A stretch of DNA of 19,245 nt from Pseudomonadota bacterium (GCA_023390675.1 JAEWCK010000345.1:1-19245); one strand, 5' to 3'. Shown: positions 1 to 8,813, counted from the first letter of the stretch. Made by a program: numbers and translations. The notes: a model not told the origin generated them from the sequence alone.

Positions 1-379
1 CGTCCAGGGCGGTCGCGCGGACGCAGTAGTCGGTGGCGATGCCGGTGACGTCGACCTCGGTGACGCCGGCGGCGCGGAGCAGGTCGGCGAGCCGCTCGCC
101 CGCGTCGGTGACGCCCTCGAACGCGGAGTACGCCGGCTCGCCCATCCCCTTGATCACGTGGTGGGTGACCGCGTCGGTGACCAGCTCGGGGGCGTAGTCG
201 GCGCCCGACTCGCCCTGCACGCAGTGCGCCGGCCAGGTGGTCACGTAGTCGGGGGACTCGCCGGGGGCGTGGAAGTGGCCGCCGTTGGTCTCGCCGGGGC
301 GGTGCCAGTCGCGGGACGCGGCGACGAGGGCGTAGTCGGCGGCGTGGGCGGCGAGGTGGTCGCTGATCCGGCCGGGCGC
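1..379 (-). CDS. pncA: Nicotinamidase PncA, internal fragment (actinobacterial type)
   Basis: Nicotinamidase hydrolyses nicotinamide to nicotinate and ammonia in NAD salvage. I translated the minus strand by hand: about 126 codons are open, with codons in register at 370-368. The metal site is visible as SRDWH (Asp and His), HFHAPGE (His) and WPAHCVQG (His). The catalytic Lys lies in HHVIKGMGEPAYSAFEG and the nucleophilic Cys in GIATDYCVRATALD (Cys codon 25-23). These match the D49/H51/H57/H71, K96 and C138 sites of the Mycobacterium tuberculosis enzyme. The N-terminal catalytic Asp region is missing because the reading meets the poly-G/C run at 379-393, and the C-terminus lies beyond base 1. 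GC is higher than in the neighbours (48 of 60 in the line at 61) and the wording is actinobacterial. The fragment is probably foreign to the rest of the window. Family call is firm; the origin is inferred. Confidence 0.85.
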
Positions 380-393
380 CCCCCCCCCCCCCC
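379..393. other. 15-base C homopolymer, probable chimeric junction
   Basis: There are fifteen consecutive C (G on the minus strand). To the left is a truncated actinobacterial-looking pncA; to the right, only 22 bases on, is the stop codon of a sphingomonad-like gene. In the pncA frame the run would add a string of Gly codons exactly where the N-terminal part of the enzyme should continue. A poly-G tail on a read leaving the minus strand is a known artefact of two-colour sequencing chemistry and would explain the join. This is inference; a real homopolymer cannot be excluded. Confidence 0.7.
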
Positions 394-415
394 GCCCGAA
401 ACCGGCGCGAACCGT

Positions 416-1969
416 TCAATCCGCCTCCTCGTCCTTGTCTTTCGCAGTGAGCAGCGCCAGCGCCTCGGGGAGCTTCCCGGCGTCGATCAACTCGATCGCG
501 GCGAGGGGCTTGTTCCTGTCGGCGCGCGCGTGGGGCGCATAGGCAAGCTTGGCGAGCAGCGCGCGCGCGCCGGGCCCGTCCTTCTCGACGAGCAAGCGGA
601 TCGCCAGCAGGCTGCGCACGGTCCCATCCTCGGGCGCGAGCACCACGGCGCGCGACAGGCCCTTCACTGCGCCCGGCGTCGGCTCCTGCTTCGCCGCGGC
701 GAAGCTCGTATAGTAATAGAGCAGCGGCTCGGCCGCATTGGGATCGGCGCGATTGGCCTTCAGAAACCAGCCGCGGGCGGCGCTCCACGCCCTGGGATCG
801 GTCGCCTTGGTCTCCCCGGCGCGGCGCACCGCGACGCGTCCCTTCACGACGAGCGCGAGCATGTTGGCCGGGTCCGCGGCGAGCGCGCGGTCGGCAGCGG
901 CGTCGGCGCTGTCGCTGCGCTTCGCGACATATTCGATCAACGCGAGCTCGGACTGGACCACCGGATCGGCGGGATAGTCATCGGCGACTCTTTCGGCCTC
1001 GCGCGCGATGCGCGGCATGTCGCGCGGATCCTGGCCGCTCACCACGCGCGCATAGCTCAGCATCATTGCGCCTGCGCCGGGCGACAGCGGCGTCAGCTTG
1101 ACTTCGATCTTGTGTGCAGGCGGCGGCACGCGCAACGGCTTGGCGAGCGGATCCCTCGCATAGTCCGTGAGCTCGTCCCACAGATCGTCGAGATTGCCGA
1201 AGGCGGCACGCGCCGCATCGACGCTCGACGCACCGCGATTCAGCCCGTCGAGATATCTGGCAAGTTGCCCCTTCCGCTGCGGCGCGAGCGTCAGATAGTG
1301 GGTAAGCAGCCAGCCGCGGCCGTAGATGACCTGCGTCTCCCAGCCATTGCCGCCATAACGCTGCACCGGCTGGAGGAATTCGGTCGGCGACATATGCACC
1401 GTCTTCCAGCGGATCGGATCGGCGCGATAATTGGCGGGAAGCCCGATCGTGATCGATCCGTCGGCATTGAACACCACGTTCGCGTTGAACTCGGCGAAGC
1501 CCTCCGAATACCAGACCGGAAAGGCCATCGGGAAGTTCGAGAACATGAAGTGGTGGCCATATTCGTGCAGCAGCACCGATTGCGACGTCATGTCGCCCGG
1601 CCTGGCTTTCGCATCGACCTTGGGCACGTACATGCTGAAGATCGACGAGGTGCCGGCGTGGCCCTGATAATAGCCGACGGCATAGCCACCGCAGTGGCAG
1701 ACGTCGTTATAGGTCTCGGGCTCCAGCGCGAAGATGCGCACCGGGTTGGCCTTGCGATCGGGATCGTCGGGCACGTCGTATAGCCGCCGGAGCGCGGCGT
1801 CGAACGCCTCCAGCCGCGTCGCGAAGGCCCGCGCGGCGGCTTCGTCGTCCTTCACGTAGATGATGAAGTGATCGGTGCGCGCCTCGATCCAGCCCGGATC
1901 GGATCCGGCCGCTGCGGGCGCCGCCCAGAGCATCGCAAGGATCGACAAGAGTCGGAAAAATCGTGGCAT
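416..1969 (-). CDS. Secreted gluzincin-like zinc metalloprotease with helical-repeat C-terminus
   Basis: A 517-aa protein with a Sec-type signal peptide (residues 1 to about 21, hydrophobic LLSILAMLWAAPAAA), so it is probably periplasmic or exported. Residues 27-65 resemble the start of DUF1570/peptidase MA-like proteins (WIEARTDHFIIYV). The zinc site is HEYGHH (His135, Glu136, His139), followed 17 residues later by WYSEGFAEF, whose Glu156 fits the third gluzincin ligand. From about residue 320 to the end, Ala-rich paired helices look like TPR-type repeats. The active-site residues are intact, so it is likely catalytic; the substrate is unknown. It sits alone on the minus strand and its TGA stop is 22 bases from the poly-C junction. 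The ATG at 1969-1967 follows a purine-rich stretch (GGGGGACCGAG). Family-level call only. Confidence 0.8.
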   Translation of the reverse strand: MPRFFRLLSILAMLWAAPAAAGSDPGWIEARTDHFIIYVKDDEAAARAFATRLEAFDAALRRLYDVPDDPDRKANPVRIFALEPETYNDVCHCGGYAVGYYQGHAGTSSIFSMYVPKVDAKARPGDMTSQSVLLHEYGHHFMFSNFPMAFPVWYSEGFAEFNANVVFNADGSITIGLPANYRADPIRWKTVHMSPTEFLQPVQRYGGNGWETQVIYGRGWLLTHYLTLAPQRKGQLARYLDGLNRGASSVDAARAAFGNLDDLWDELTDYARDPLAKPLRVPPPAHKIEVKLTPLSPGAGAMMLSYARVVSGQDPRDMPRIAREAERVADDYPADPVVQSELALIEYVAKRSDSADAAADRALAADPANMLALVVKGRVAVRRAGETKATDPRAWSAARGWFLKANRADPNAAEPLLYYYTSFAAAKQEPTPGAVKGLSRAVVLAPEDGTVRSLLAIRLLVEKDGPGARALLAKLAYAPHARADRNKPLAAIELIDAGKLPEALALLTAKDKDEEAD

Positions 1970-2034
1970 CTCGGTCCCCCTGCCGCGAGGCTAGCCGCGG
2001 ACAGGGGAAGCTGCAAAGCCTCAAAATAAATGGA

Positions 2035-2298
2035 TTATTCCCGCTCCATCTTCCACGCGGCGCTCAGATAGTCCTCCGCGGCGCGCTTGAGCTCGGGATG
2101 CTTGTCGAACGCTTCCTCCGGCAGCGGCGCGAAGCCGAGCGCCTCCATCAGCGTCCACAATGCGAACTTGCGGCCAGGCTCCTGCTCGACGCCGAAGTCG
2201 ATCGCGAGGCGCTCCTTGCCGCGCGCGAATTGCTCGACGGTGAGCCGCGCGGGGTCGGCGGTGTCGAAATAGTGCAGCAGCAAAGCATCGAGGTCCAT
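2035..2298 (-). CDS. Small hypothetical protein (87 aa)
   Basis: I chose the ATG at 2298 (MDLDALLLHYFDTADPARLT) rather than the upstream in-frame start at 2367. The upstream extension overlaps the preceding sulfotransferase gene and is low-complexity, while the chosen start has GAGG in GCCGAGGTAGGGCGC in front. The protein is soluble, charged and mainly helical, with the readable core FGVEQEPGRKFALWTLMEALGFAPLPEEAFDK (shown split: FGVEQEPGRKFALWTL then MEALGFAPLPEEAF). It ends in KMERE. No catalytic motif, signal peptide or membrane segment is visible. It resembles small conserved proteins of sphingomonads that carry no function. It lies about 46 bases downstream of the sulfotransferase on the same strand and could be co-transcribed with it. 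Confidence 0.65.
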   Translation of the reverse strand: MDLDALLLHYFDTADPARLTVEQFARGKERLAIDFGVEQEPGRKFALWTLMEALGFAPLPEEAFDKHPELKRAAEDYLSAAWKMERE

Positions 2299-2344
2299 GC
2301 GCCCTACCTCGGCGCACGGACCCCGATTTGCAACATGGCGGGTG

Positions 2345-3271
<927 letters not shown>

Positions 3272-3418
3272 CCTCGTCTTCCCTGAATCTTGAAGCGCGG
3301 CGCACTAAGCCTGCGGGTCTTTCCGGTCAATTACGCAAGCGTTCCGAAGTTGCAGCAGCATCATAACGCCCGGCTATGGTCGTTGCGGCGCCGACGCCGC
3401 CGGCCTATCTGGCGCACC

Positions 3419-3931
3419 ATGGCAATCGAGCTCTACGACCTCACGGTCCCCGCCTTGCGCCGCGGCTTCGCGGTGATGTCCGCCTTTCTCGAGAAGGGCC
3501 GCGCCTGGGCCGACGAGCACGGCATGCCGCACGAGGAGCTGCTGACCGCGCGTCTCTACGAGGACATGGCGCCGCTCACCGGTCAGGTCCAGCGCGCCAG
3601 CGACGGCGCCAAGTTCGCGGTGTCGCGCCTCGCGCAGATCGAGGCGCCGGCCTGGCCCGACGACGAGGCGAGCTTCGCCGACTTGCAGGCGCGCATCGCG
3701 AAGACGCTCGCCTTCATCGAGGCCGTCGAGCCCGGCCGGATCAACGGCCGCGAGGATGCCGACATCGAAGTGAAGACGCCCAACCGCAGCTTCCACTTCA
3801 AGGGGCTGCCCTATGCGCAGGGCTTCGTGCTGCCCAACATCTATTTCCACATCACGGTCGCCTATTCGATCCTGCGCCACAAGGGCGTGCCCGTGGGCAA
3901 GATGGACTATCTCGGCGGCATGCCGCAGTGA
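3419..3931 (+). CDS. DUF1993 family protein
   Basis: A 170-aa protein beginning MAIELYDLTVPALRRGF, the typical opening of DUF1993. Family members are four-helix-bundle proteins related to the DinB/YfiT-like fold; their role is unknown. The expected C-terminal block is present: LPNIYFHITVAYSILRHKG, then KMDYLGG. I start at the ATG at 3419, not at the in-frame ATG at 3290, because the 43 extra residues are Arg-rich and unlike the family. It is the first gene of a three-gene run. Its TGA (3929-3931) overlaps the GTG start of the next gene (GTGA), which suggests translational coupling. A weak promoter candidate (TTGCAG, 18 bases, CTATGG) lies at 3350-3379. Confidence 0.85.
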   Translation: MAIELYDLTVPALRRGFAVMSAFLEKGRAWADEHGMPHEELLTARLYEDMAPLTGQVQRASDGAKFAVSRLAQIEAPAWPDDEASFADLQARIAKTLAFIEAVEPGRINGREDADIEVKTPNRSFHFKGLPYAQGFVLPNIYFHITVAYSILRHKGVPVGKMDYLGGMPQ

Positions 3932-4794
3932 CTCGCGTCGCGGTGATCGGCGCGGGCGCGATCGGCGGGACGCTCGCCGCATGGCTCGCGCAGAGCCACG
4001 ACGTCACGGTCTGCGCGCGCTCGGCCCTTGCCGACCTCGAGATCGAGACGCCCGAGGGAGCGATCCGCGCCGCCCCGCGCATCCTCACCGATCCCGCAAA
4101 GGCCGAGCCCGTCGACTGGGTGCTGTGCACCACCAAGACCTATGACTGCGCGAGCGCCGCGGCGTGGCTCCCCGGACTGATGGGCCCCGCCACGCGCCTC
4201 GCCGTGATCCAGAACGGCGTCGAGCAGCGCGAGCGCTTTCCCCAGGTGCCGCCGCAGCGCACCGTCCCCGTGATCATCGATCTGCCGGCCGAGCGCACCG
4301 CGCCCGGCCGCATCGTCCAGCGCCGCAACGGCACGATCCACGTCCCCGAAGGCGAGGCGGGCGACGCGCTGGTCGCGCTCTTCGCCGACACGCCGATCGA
4401 CGCGCAGACCACGCCCGATTTCACCACCGCCGCATGGCGCAAGCTCGCGATCAACTGCGCGGGGATCGTCAGTGCTCTCACCGATCGTCCCGCCGAAGTC
4501 GCCAACGATGCCGACGCCGCCGAGCTGATGCGCGGCCTGGTGCGCGAATGCATTGCGGTAGGGCGCGCCGAGGGTGCGCAGCTCAAGGACGGGCTTGCCG
4601 ACAAGGTGGTCGAATGGACGGCGCTCGCGCATCCGCAGTCGGTCAATTCGCTCCACGCCGATTTCGCCGCCGGGCGGCAGACCGAAGTCGATGCGCGCAA
4701 CCTCGTGATCGTCCGGATAGGCGAGAAGCATGGTATCGACGCGCCGCTCAATCGCGCGATGGCGGCGCTGCTGCTCGCGTCTCAGCGCCGCTGA
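3928..4794 (+). CDS. Ketopantoate reductase family (PanE/ApbA-like) oxidoreductase
   Basis: A 288-aa NADP-dependent reductase. In pantothenate synthesis PanE reduces 2-dehydropantoate to pantoate; paralogues of this family act on other 2-keto acids, so panE is not assigned here. The Rossmann loop is VIGAGAIGG (Gly8, Gly10, Gly13). Next come CTTKTYD (residue 67 on) and QNGVEQ (95-100). The catalytic Lys172 is in WRKLAINC with Asn176, and SLHADFAAGRQTEVD holds Glu253, matching Lys176 and Glu256 of the E. coli enzyme. The start is GTG at 3928, the only start that gives a Rossmann fold at the N-terminus. It overlaps the previous stop (GTGA), and its own TGA overlaps the next ATG (TGATG at 4792-4796). 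Confidence 0.85.
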   Translation: MTRVAVIGAGAIGGTLAAWLAQSHDVTVCARSALADLEIETPEGAIRAAPRILTDPAKAEPVDWVLCTTKTYDCASAAAWLPGLMGPATRLAVIQNGVEQRERFPQVPPQRTVPVIIDLPAERTAPGRIVQRRNGTIHVPEGEAGDALVALFADTPIDAQTTPDFTTAAWRKLAINCAGIVSALTDRPAEVANDADAAELMRGLVRECIAVGRAEGAQLKDGLADKVVEWTALAHPQSVNSLHADFAAGRQTEVDARNLVIVRIGEKHGIDAPLNRAMAALLLASQRR

Positions 4795-5534
4795 TGGATC
4801 CAGCCGCGCTGATCCTCATCGCAGTGCTGATGGGGCTCGCGGCGGCGCTCTACACCGCCGTCGGCCATGCCGGCGCCTCGGCCTATCTCGCTATCATGGC
4901 GCTGTTCGCCGTCGCGCCCGAGACGATGCGGCCGACCGCTTTGGTGCTCAACATCATCGTCGCGAGCCTCGCCACCTTCCGCTTCGCGCGCGCCGGGCAG
5001 GTCAACTGGCGGCTGCTCCTGCTCTGCGTCGCCGGCGCCATTCCCGCGGCGTATCTGGCCGGCGGCTTCAGCATCCCCGGCCATCTCTATCGCCCGCTGG
5101 TCGGGGTGGTGCTCTGGATCGCCGCGATTCGTCTGTTCTGGCCGCGCCCGATCGCCGCGAGTGAAGGCGCCCGCACTGCCCCCGCGATCCTCGCGATGCT
5201 CACCGGCGCGGCAGTGGGAGCTTTGTCCGGCCTCACCGGCACGGGCGGTGGCATCTTCCTCAGCCCGATCGTGCTGATGGCCGGCTGGGCGACCGTCCGG
5301 CAGACGTCGGGCACCGCCTCGGGCTATATCCTCGTCGTCTCGATTGCGGGGTTGGCGGGGCAGCTGAGCAGCGTCGGCCGGCTTCCGCCCGAACTGCCCT
5401 GGTTCGCGCTCGCAGTCGTGCTCGGCGCGCTGGTCGGCACCCGTCTCGGCATCTCGCGCCTGCCCGCCGGGCGGCTCCTCCACGCGCTCGGCGTTGTGCT
5501 GCTGATCGCCGGCGCGAAGCTGGTGTTCAGCTAG
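4794..5534 (+). CDS. TauE/SafE family membrane permease (sulfite exporter-like)
   Basis: A 246-aa integral inner-membrane protein with about seven or eight hydrophobic segments. The two inverted halves of the family are visible: GLAAALYTAVGHAGASAYLA near residues 14-33 and the sharper signature ALSGLTGTGGGIFLSPIV around 143-160. Family members move sulfite, sulfonates or other small organic anions; the substrate here is not evident. The start ATG at 4794 overlaps the stop of the reductase gene by one base, so translation is probably coupled. The TAG stop lies in CTAG (5531-5534), which is also the stop of the phytochrome gene on the other strand. A link to sulfate use by the sulfotransferase across the divergent promoter is possible but only by proximity. 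Confidence 0.87.
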   Translation: MDPAALILIAVLMGLAAALYTAVGHAGASAYLAIMALFAVAPETMRPTALVLNIIVASLATFRFARAGQVNWRLLLLCVAGAIPAAYLAGGFSIPGHLYRPLVGVVLWIAAIRLFWPRPIAASEGARTAPAILAMLTGAAVGALSGLTGTGGGIFLSPIVLMAGWATVRQTSGTASGYILVVSIAGLAGQLSSVGRLPPELPWFALAVVLGALVGTRLGISRLPAGRLLHALGVVLLIAGAKLVFS

Positions 5535-8098
5535 GCCCCGCCGATCAGCGCGTCGAGCGCGCGGGCGACATTCTCCAGCGTATAGGGCTTCTGCAGCACC
5601 GCGCGCTTCGCATGCCGCTCGGGCAGCTGCGCCTGCTCGCCATAGCCCGAGGCGAAGAGGAACGGCACGCCCAGATCGTCGAGCCGGTCGGCGAGCGCGT
5701 AGCTGGTGCGGTCGCCCAGATTGATGTCGAGCATCGCGACCGAAGGCGCGAAGCTGTCGATCGTCTCGAGCCCCGCATCGACCGTCGAGGCCGTCGCCAC
5801 TTCCTCGGCGCCCAACCGGGCGAGCACGTCCTCGGCGTCGAGCGCGATGATCAGGCTGTCCTCGACCAGCAGCACCTTGCGTCCCTCGAGCACCTGTTCG
5901 GGAGGCGGCGTCGGGTGGCCGATCGCAGGACGCGGATATTTGATCGTCGGGGTGCGGCCCTGCCCCGCCTCGCTCACATGCCGCGCCGGAACCCGGAACC
6001 ATGCCTTCACGCCCGACTTTGCGAAGCTGATCTTGGATTCGCCGCCCAGGTCATAAGGCACCGATCGCCCGATGATCGTCGTGCCGAAGCCCTTGCGCGT
6101 CGGCGCGCTCACCGCCGGGCCGCCCTTCTCGCGCCATTCGACGATCAGGTCGCCGGCATGGTTGCGGCTCCATTGCATCTCGACATAGCCCTCGGGCACC
6201 GAAAGGCTGCCATATTTGGCGGAGTTGGTGACGAGCTCGTGGATCACCAGCGCCATCGTCGAATAGGCCTGCGGATTGAGCAGCACGAAATCGCCGTCGG
6301 TGGTGATCCGGTCGCCGCCGTCGGCGAGGAAGGCCGCCGCCTCGGCGTCGATCAGCGCCTGGATCGGCGCGGGGCCCCAATGGTCGTCGGTGATCTGGTT
6401 GTGCGCCCGCGCCAGCGCGTGGATGCGCCCGTCGACCAGCTTGACGAAGCTCTCGATGCTGTCGTCGTGCGGCTTGGACTGGCGAATGAGGCCGCGGATC
6501 ACGCCCAGGATGTTGCGCACGCGGTGATTGAGCTCAGCGATCAGCAGCTCCTGTCGCGCATGCGCCGCCTGGCGCTGCGTCGTCGCTTCCTCGGCGAGCC
6601 GCAGGACGACTTCGATCAGCGTTGCGCGCAGCGTCTCCGCAACGCGCATCTCGGAAGCCGTGAAGGGCCGCGACTTGCCCTCGACCAGCTCCTTCCACTC
6701 GGCGAAGCTCTCGCGCGGGGTGAGCCGCGGGCCGTTGGGGCCGTATTCGACCGGCTTGTGCGGATCGCCGCCCCAGCGCACCGAGCGGATCAGCTCGGAG
6801 CGGAACAGCACGACATAGTCGCGCGCCGACCGCGACAGCGGGATCGCAAGCATCCCCGACACGCTCGACGCATAGCGCTCGGCGCCCGGCACCACCGATG
6901 CGATGTGGTCGGTCGCGAACACCTCGCCATGGCTGAGATCGGGGAGCGACGCGATGATCTCGCGGAAGCCGCCGAGCGGCGGCGTGCTCCCCGAGAACGC
7001 ATGGCTGCCGTTGATCCACACCCCCACGCCGTCCGCGGGGATCGCATTGGTCAGGATGCCGCTCAGCCAGTCGGGGTCGTTGAGCAGCGTGTCGTCGGTC
7101 GCCACCGCGCCGAGCAACTGGTCCGAGATGTCGCGCGCGCGACGCTCGAATTCCATCAGCTCCTTGCGCAGCCGGCTCTCGAGCCGCATCGAGAACATCT
7201 GCGCGAACAGTTCGCACACCGATCGGCGCTCGAAGCTCGGCGATTTGGGGCCGTAATGGTGGCAGGCGAATAAGCCCCAGAGCTGATCGTCGACGATGAT
7301 CGAGATCGACATCGACGCGCCGACGCCCATGTTCTTGAGATATTCGATATGGATCCGCGACACCGATCGCAGGATCGACAGCGACAGGTCGAGCGGCTGG
7401 CCCGCCGCATCGAGCTGCGGCTCGACCGGCACCGGCTCGGCGTTCACGTCGGTGATCACGCGCAGCAGGTTGCGCTTGTAGAGCTGGCGCGCCTGTTGCG
7501 GGATGTCGGTCGCGGGGTAGTGCAGCCCCTTGAACTTGCCGATATTGGGCACGGCCGATTCCGCCGCGACTTCGCCCGATCCGTCCTCGGCGAAGCGATA
7601 GATCATCACCCGGTCGTAACCGGTGAAGCCGCGGATCAGCCGCGCGCCTTCGTTGAGGAACGCGTCGAGATCGGCCGCTTGGTCGAGCCGGACGATCATC
7701 GATCGCACGGTGTTGGTCGCGTCGCCATGCTCGTCCGAAGCGGGCTCGGCCTCGATCACGATCTGGTCGCCCGAGACGTGCAGCGCGATGTCGAAGGCGC
7801 CCGGCCCCTCGTGCAACGGGCAACCGAAAATGCGCTCGACGGCGTCGGGCCCGCGCAGCATCGCCACGCGATTGCGGAAATTGTGAACCGCGGTCCTGTC
7901 GATCAGCGCATCGAGCGGCTTGCCGATCGGATCGGCGGCCTTGTCGCCCAGGAATTCGGCGATGTTGGTCGATGCCCGCTCGACCACCCATTCGGGCGAT
8001 ACCGCGACGAGGAAGCCGATCGGCTGGATCGCGCCCAGGATGTGGATCGGTTCGCGATCGCAATTGGTGAGATCGACGGTCTCGGTACGGTTCTGCAC
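5531..8098 (-). CDS. bphP: Bacteriophytochrome, PAS-GAF-PHY-HWE histidine kinase with C-terminal receiver
   Basis: A red/far-red photoreceptor kinase of 855 aa. Cys13 in LTNCDREPIHILGAIQP fits the biliverdin-attachment Cys of bacteriophytochromes, in the PAS segment (to about 120). The GAF domain (about 140-310) has YPATDIPQQAR (Asp198) and SRIHIEYLKNMGV (His250). The PHY domain (about 320-495) has the tongue WGGDPHKPVE and the PRESF motif. The kinase is of the HWE class: phospho-acceptor His525 in ELNHRVRN, N-box HELVTNSAKYG (His620) and EWREKGG (Trp655, Glu657). The receiver (about 740-855) has Glu746/Asp747, phosphorylation site Asp791, Ser817 and Lys837-Pro838. GTG at 8098 is the best start: it puts Cys13 near the N-terminus and overlaps the heme oxygenase stop (TAGTG). 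The usual Pro before Ile/Met-His250 is Arg here. Confidence 0.93.
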   Translation of the reverse strand: MQNRTETVDLTNCDREPIHILGAIQPIGFLVAVSPEWVVERASTNIAEFLGDKAADPIGKPLDALIDRTAVHNFRNRVAMLRGPDAVERIFGCPLHEGPGAFDIALHVSGDQIVIEAEPASDEHGDATNTVRSMIVRLDQAADLDAFLNEGARLIRGFTGYDRVMIYRFAEDGSGEVAAESAVPNIGKFKGLHYPATDIPQQARQLYKRNLLRVITDVNAEPVPVEPQLDAAGQPLDLSLSILRSVSRIHIEYLKNMGVGASMSISIIVDDQLWGLFACHHYGPKSPSFERRSVCELFAQMFSMRLESRLRKELMEFERRARDISDQLLGAVATDDTLLNDPDWLSGILTNAIPADGVGVWINGSHAFSGSTPPLGGFREIIASLPDLSHGEVFATDHIASVVPGAERYASSVSGMLAIPLSRSARDYVVLFRSELIRSVRWGGDPHKPVEYGPNGPRLTPRESFAEWKELVEGKSRPFTASEMRVAETLRATLIEVVLRLAEEATTQRQAAHARQELLIAELNHRVRNILGVIRGLIRQSKPHDDSIESFVKLVDGRIHALARAHNQITDDHWGPAPIQALIDAEAAAFLADGGDRITTDGDFVLLNPQAYSTMALVIHELVTNSAKYGSLSVPEGYVEMQWSRNHAGDLIVEWREKGGPAVSAPTRKGFGTTIIGRSVPYDLGGESKISFAKSGVKAWFRVPARHVSEAGQGRTPTIKYPRPAIGHPTPPPEQVLEGRKVLLVEDSLIIALDAEDVLARLGAEEVATASTVDAGLETIDSFAPSVAMLDINLGDRTSYALADRLDDLGVPFLFASGYGEQAQLPERHAKRAVLQKPYTLENVARALDALIGGA

Positions 8099-8637
8099 TA
8101 GGCACTGGGCTCCGGTTGGCGCTTCGCTGCGCAGGCGAAACAATCGAAAGTCGATCTTGCTCCCTCGATCGCCTCGGCGAGCGCGGATTCGGTGCGAAGC
8201 GCGCAGTCTAGCAAGGCGACGAGCGAACGCCACCCGCCTTGCCGGCCCGGGGACAGGAATCGCACCGGCAGCCCGGGCCCGACGCGCTGGCGCAGCACTG
8301 CGCCGCCCAGCCGCGAGCCTTCGAGAACATAGACCGCGCCAAGCAGCGCGGCCTCGCCGCCGGGCAGCAGGAAGCGTTCCTCCGCAATTGTGGTGGGCCC
8401 CAGATCGGCAAGATCGGCGAGCAGCAGCGGCGCACGGCGCCTTGCGGGCCAATCGGGGACGAGCGCTTCCGCGCCCGCCGCGTCGATCGCGCGCTCGACC
8501 GGCAGATGCGCCGCCGCCTGCCGCGCGAGGAAGCGCGCATAGCCGGCGCGGCTGGCCAGATCGCTATCCGAGAACAGCGCGTCGACGCGCGCGTGATCGG
8601 CCCTCGTCGCGGCGCGCAGCGCGGATCGCGCGCTCAT
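8098..8637 (-). CDS. bphO: Heme oxygenase, biliverdin-producing (BphO type)
   Basis: A 179-aa protein that should cleave heme to biliverdin, iron and carbon monoxide, and so supply the chromophore of the adjacent phytochrome. The N-terminus MSARSALRAATRADHARVDA carries the proximal heme ligand candidate His15 in the TRADHxxVD context of phytochrome-linked heme oxygenases. LGAVYVLEGSRLGGAVL (about residues 100-116) matches the distal helix region, with the flexible Gly-containing stretch. The ATG at 8637 is chosen because the longer open frame to 8985 runs antisense through the next gene and has no family similarity. The stop TAG overlaps the GTG of bphP by one base, so the two are one translationally coupled operon. 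The family is diverse; the call leans on both the motif and the context. Confidence 0.87.
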   Translation of the reverse strand: MSARSALRAATRADHARVDALFSDSDLASRAGYARFLARQAAAHLPVERAIDAAGAEALVPDWPARRRAPLLLADLADLGPTTIAEERFLLPGGEAALLGAVYVLEGSRLGGAVLRQRVGPGLPVRFLSPGRQGGWRSLVALLDCALRTESALAEAIEGARSTFDCFACAAKRQPEPSA

Positions 8638-8813
8638 GCGCCGATCCGTCGAAAAGGGGTCGCGTCGCCGAGCACTGCGCGAATGCATAACGCCAAAAAG
8701 CTTCGCCGCAATGAGAATGGCTTGCGATTGATCCGTATCAATTCGCGCTGCATCGATATGCAGGCCGCGCCGCCCGCACGGGACCCGATCGCCTTCACGC
8801 GCGTAGTGGCGGC
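8638..8813. promoter_or_regulatory. Divergent intergenic region with a weak Fur-like site
   Basis: These 176 bases separate bphO (minus) from a hypothetical gene (plus) and should hold both promoters. Around 8680-8760 the base composition is less GC-rich than the neighbours. Bases 8710-8729 read AATGAGAATGGCTTGCGATT, whose left half matches the AATGAgAAT half of alphaproteobacterial Fur boxes while the right half is poor. Iron control of a heme oxygenase would make sense, but the match is weak. No confident -35/-10 pair was found. Confidence 0.3.

Noticed and set aside
379..393. Poly-C as a phase-variation tract
   Set aside because: The gene on one side is truncated and foreign, there is no promoter or complete ORF to switch, and actinobacterial pncA is not known for phase variation.
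158..1783. 541-aa plus-strand ORF across the poly-C run
   Set aside because: It is antisense to pncA and the metalloprotease, crosses the junction, and has the Arg/Gly/Val-rich composition of a shadow frame.
8099..8452. Extending the phytochrome start to 8452 (973 aa)
   Set aside because: The extra residues are Arg/Ala-rich and lie in another frame of bphO; the GTG at 8098 places the chromophore Cys correctly.
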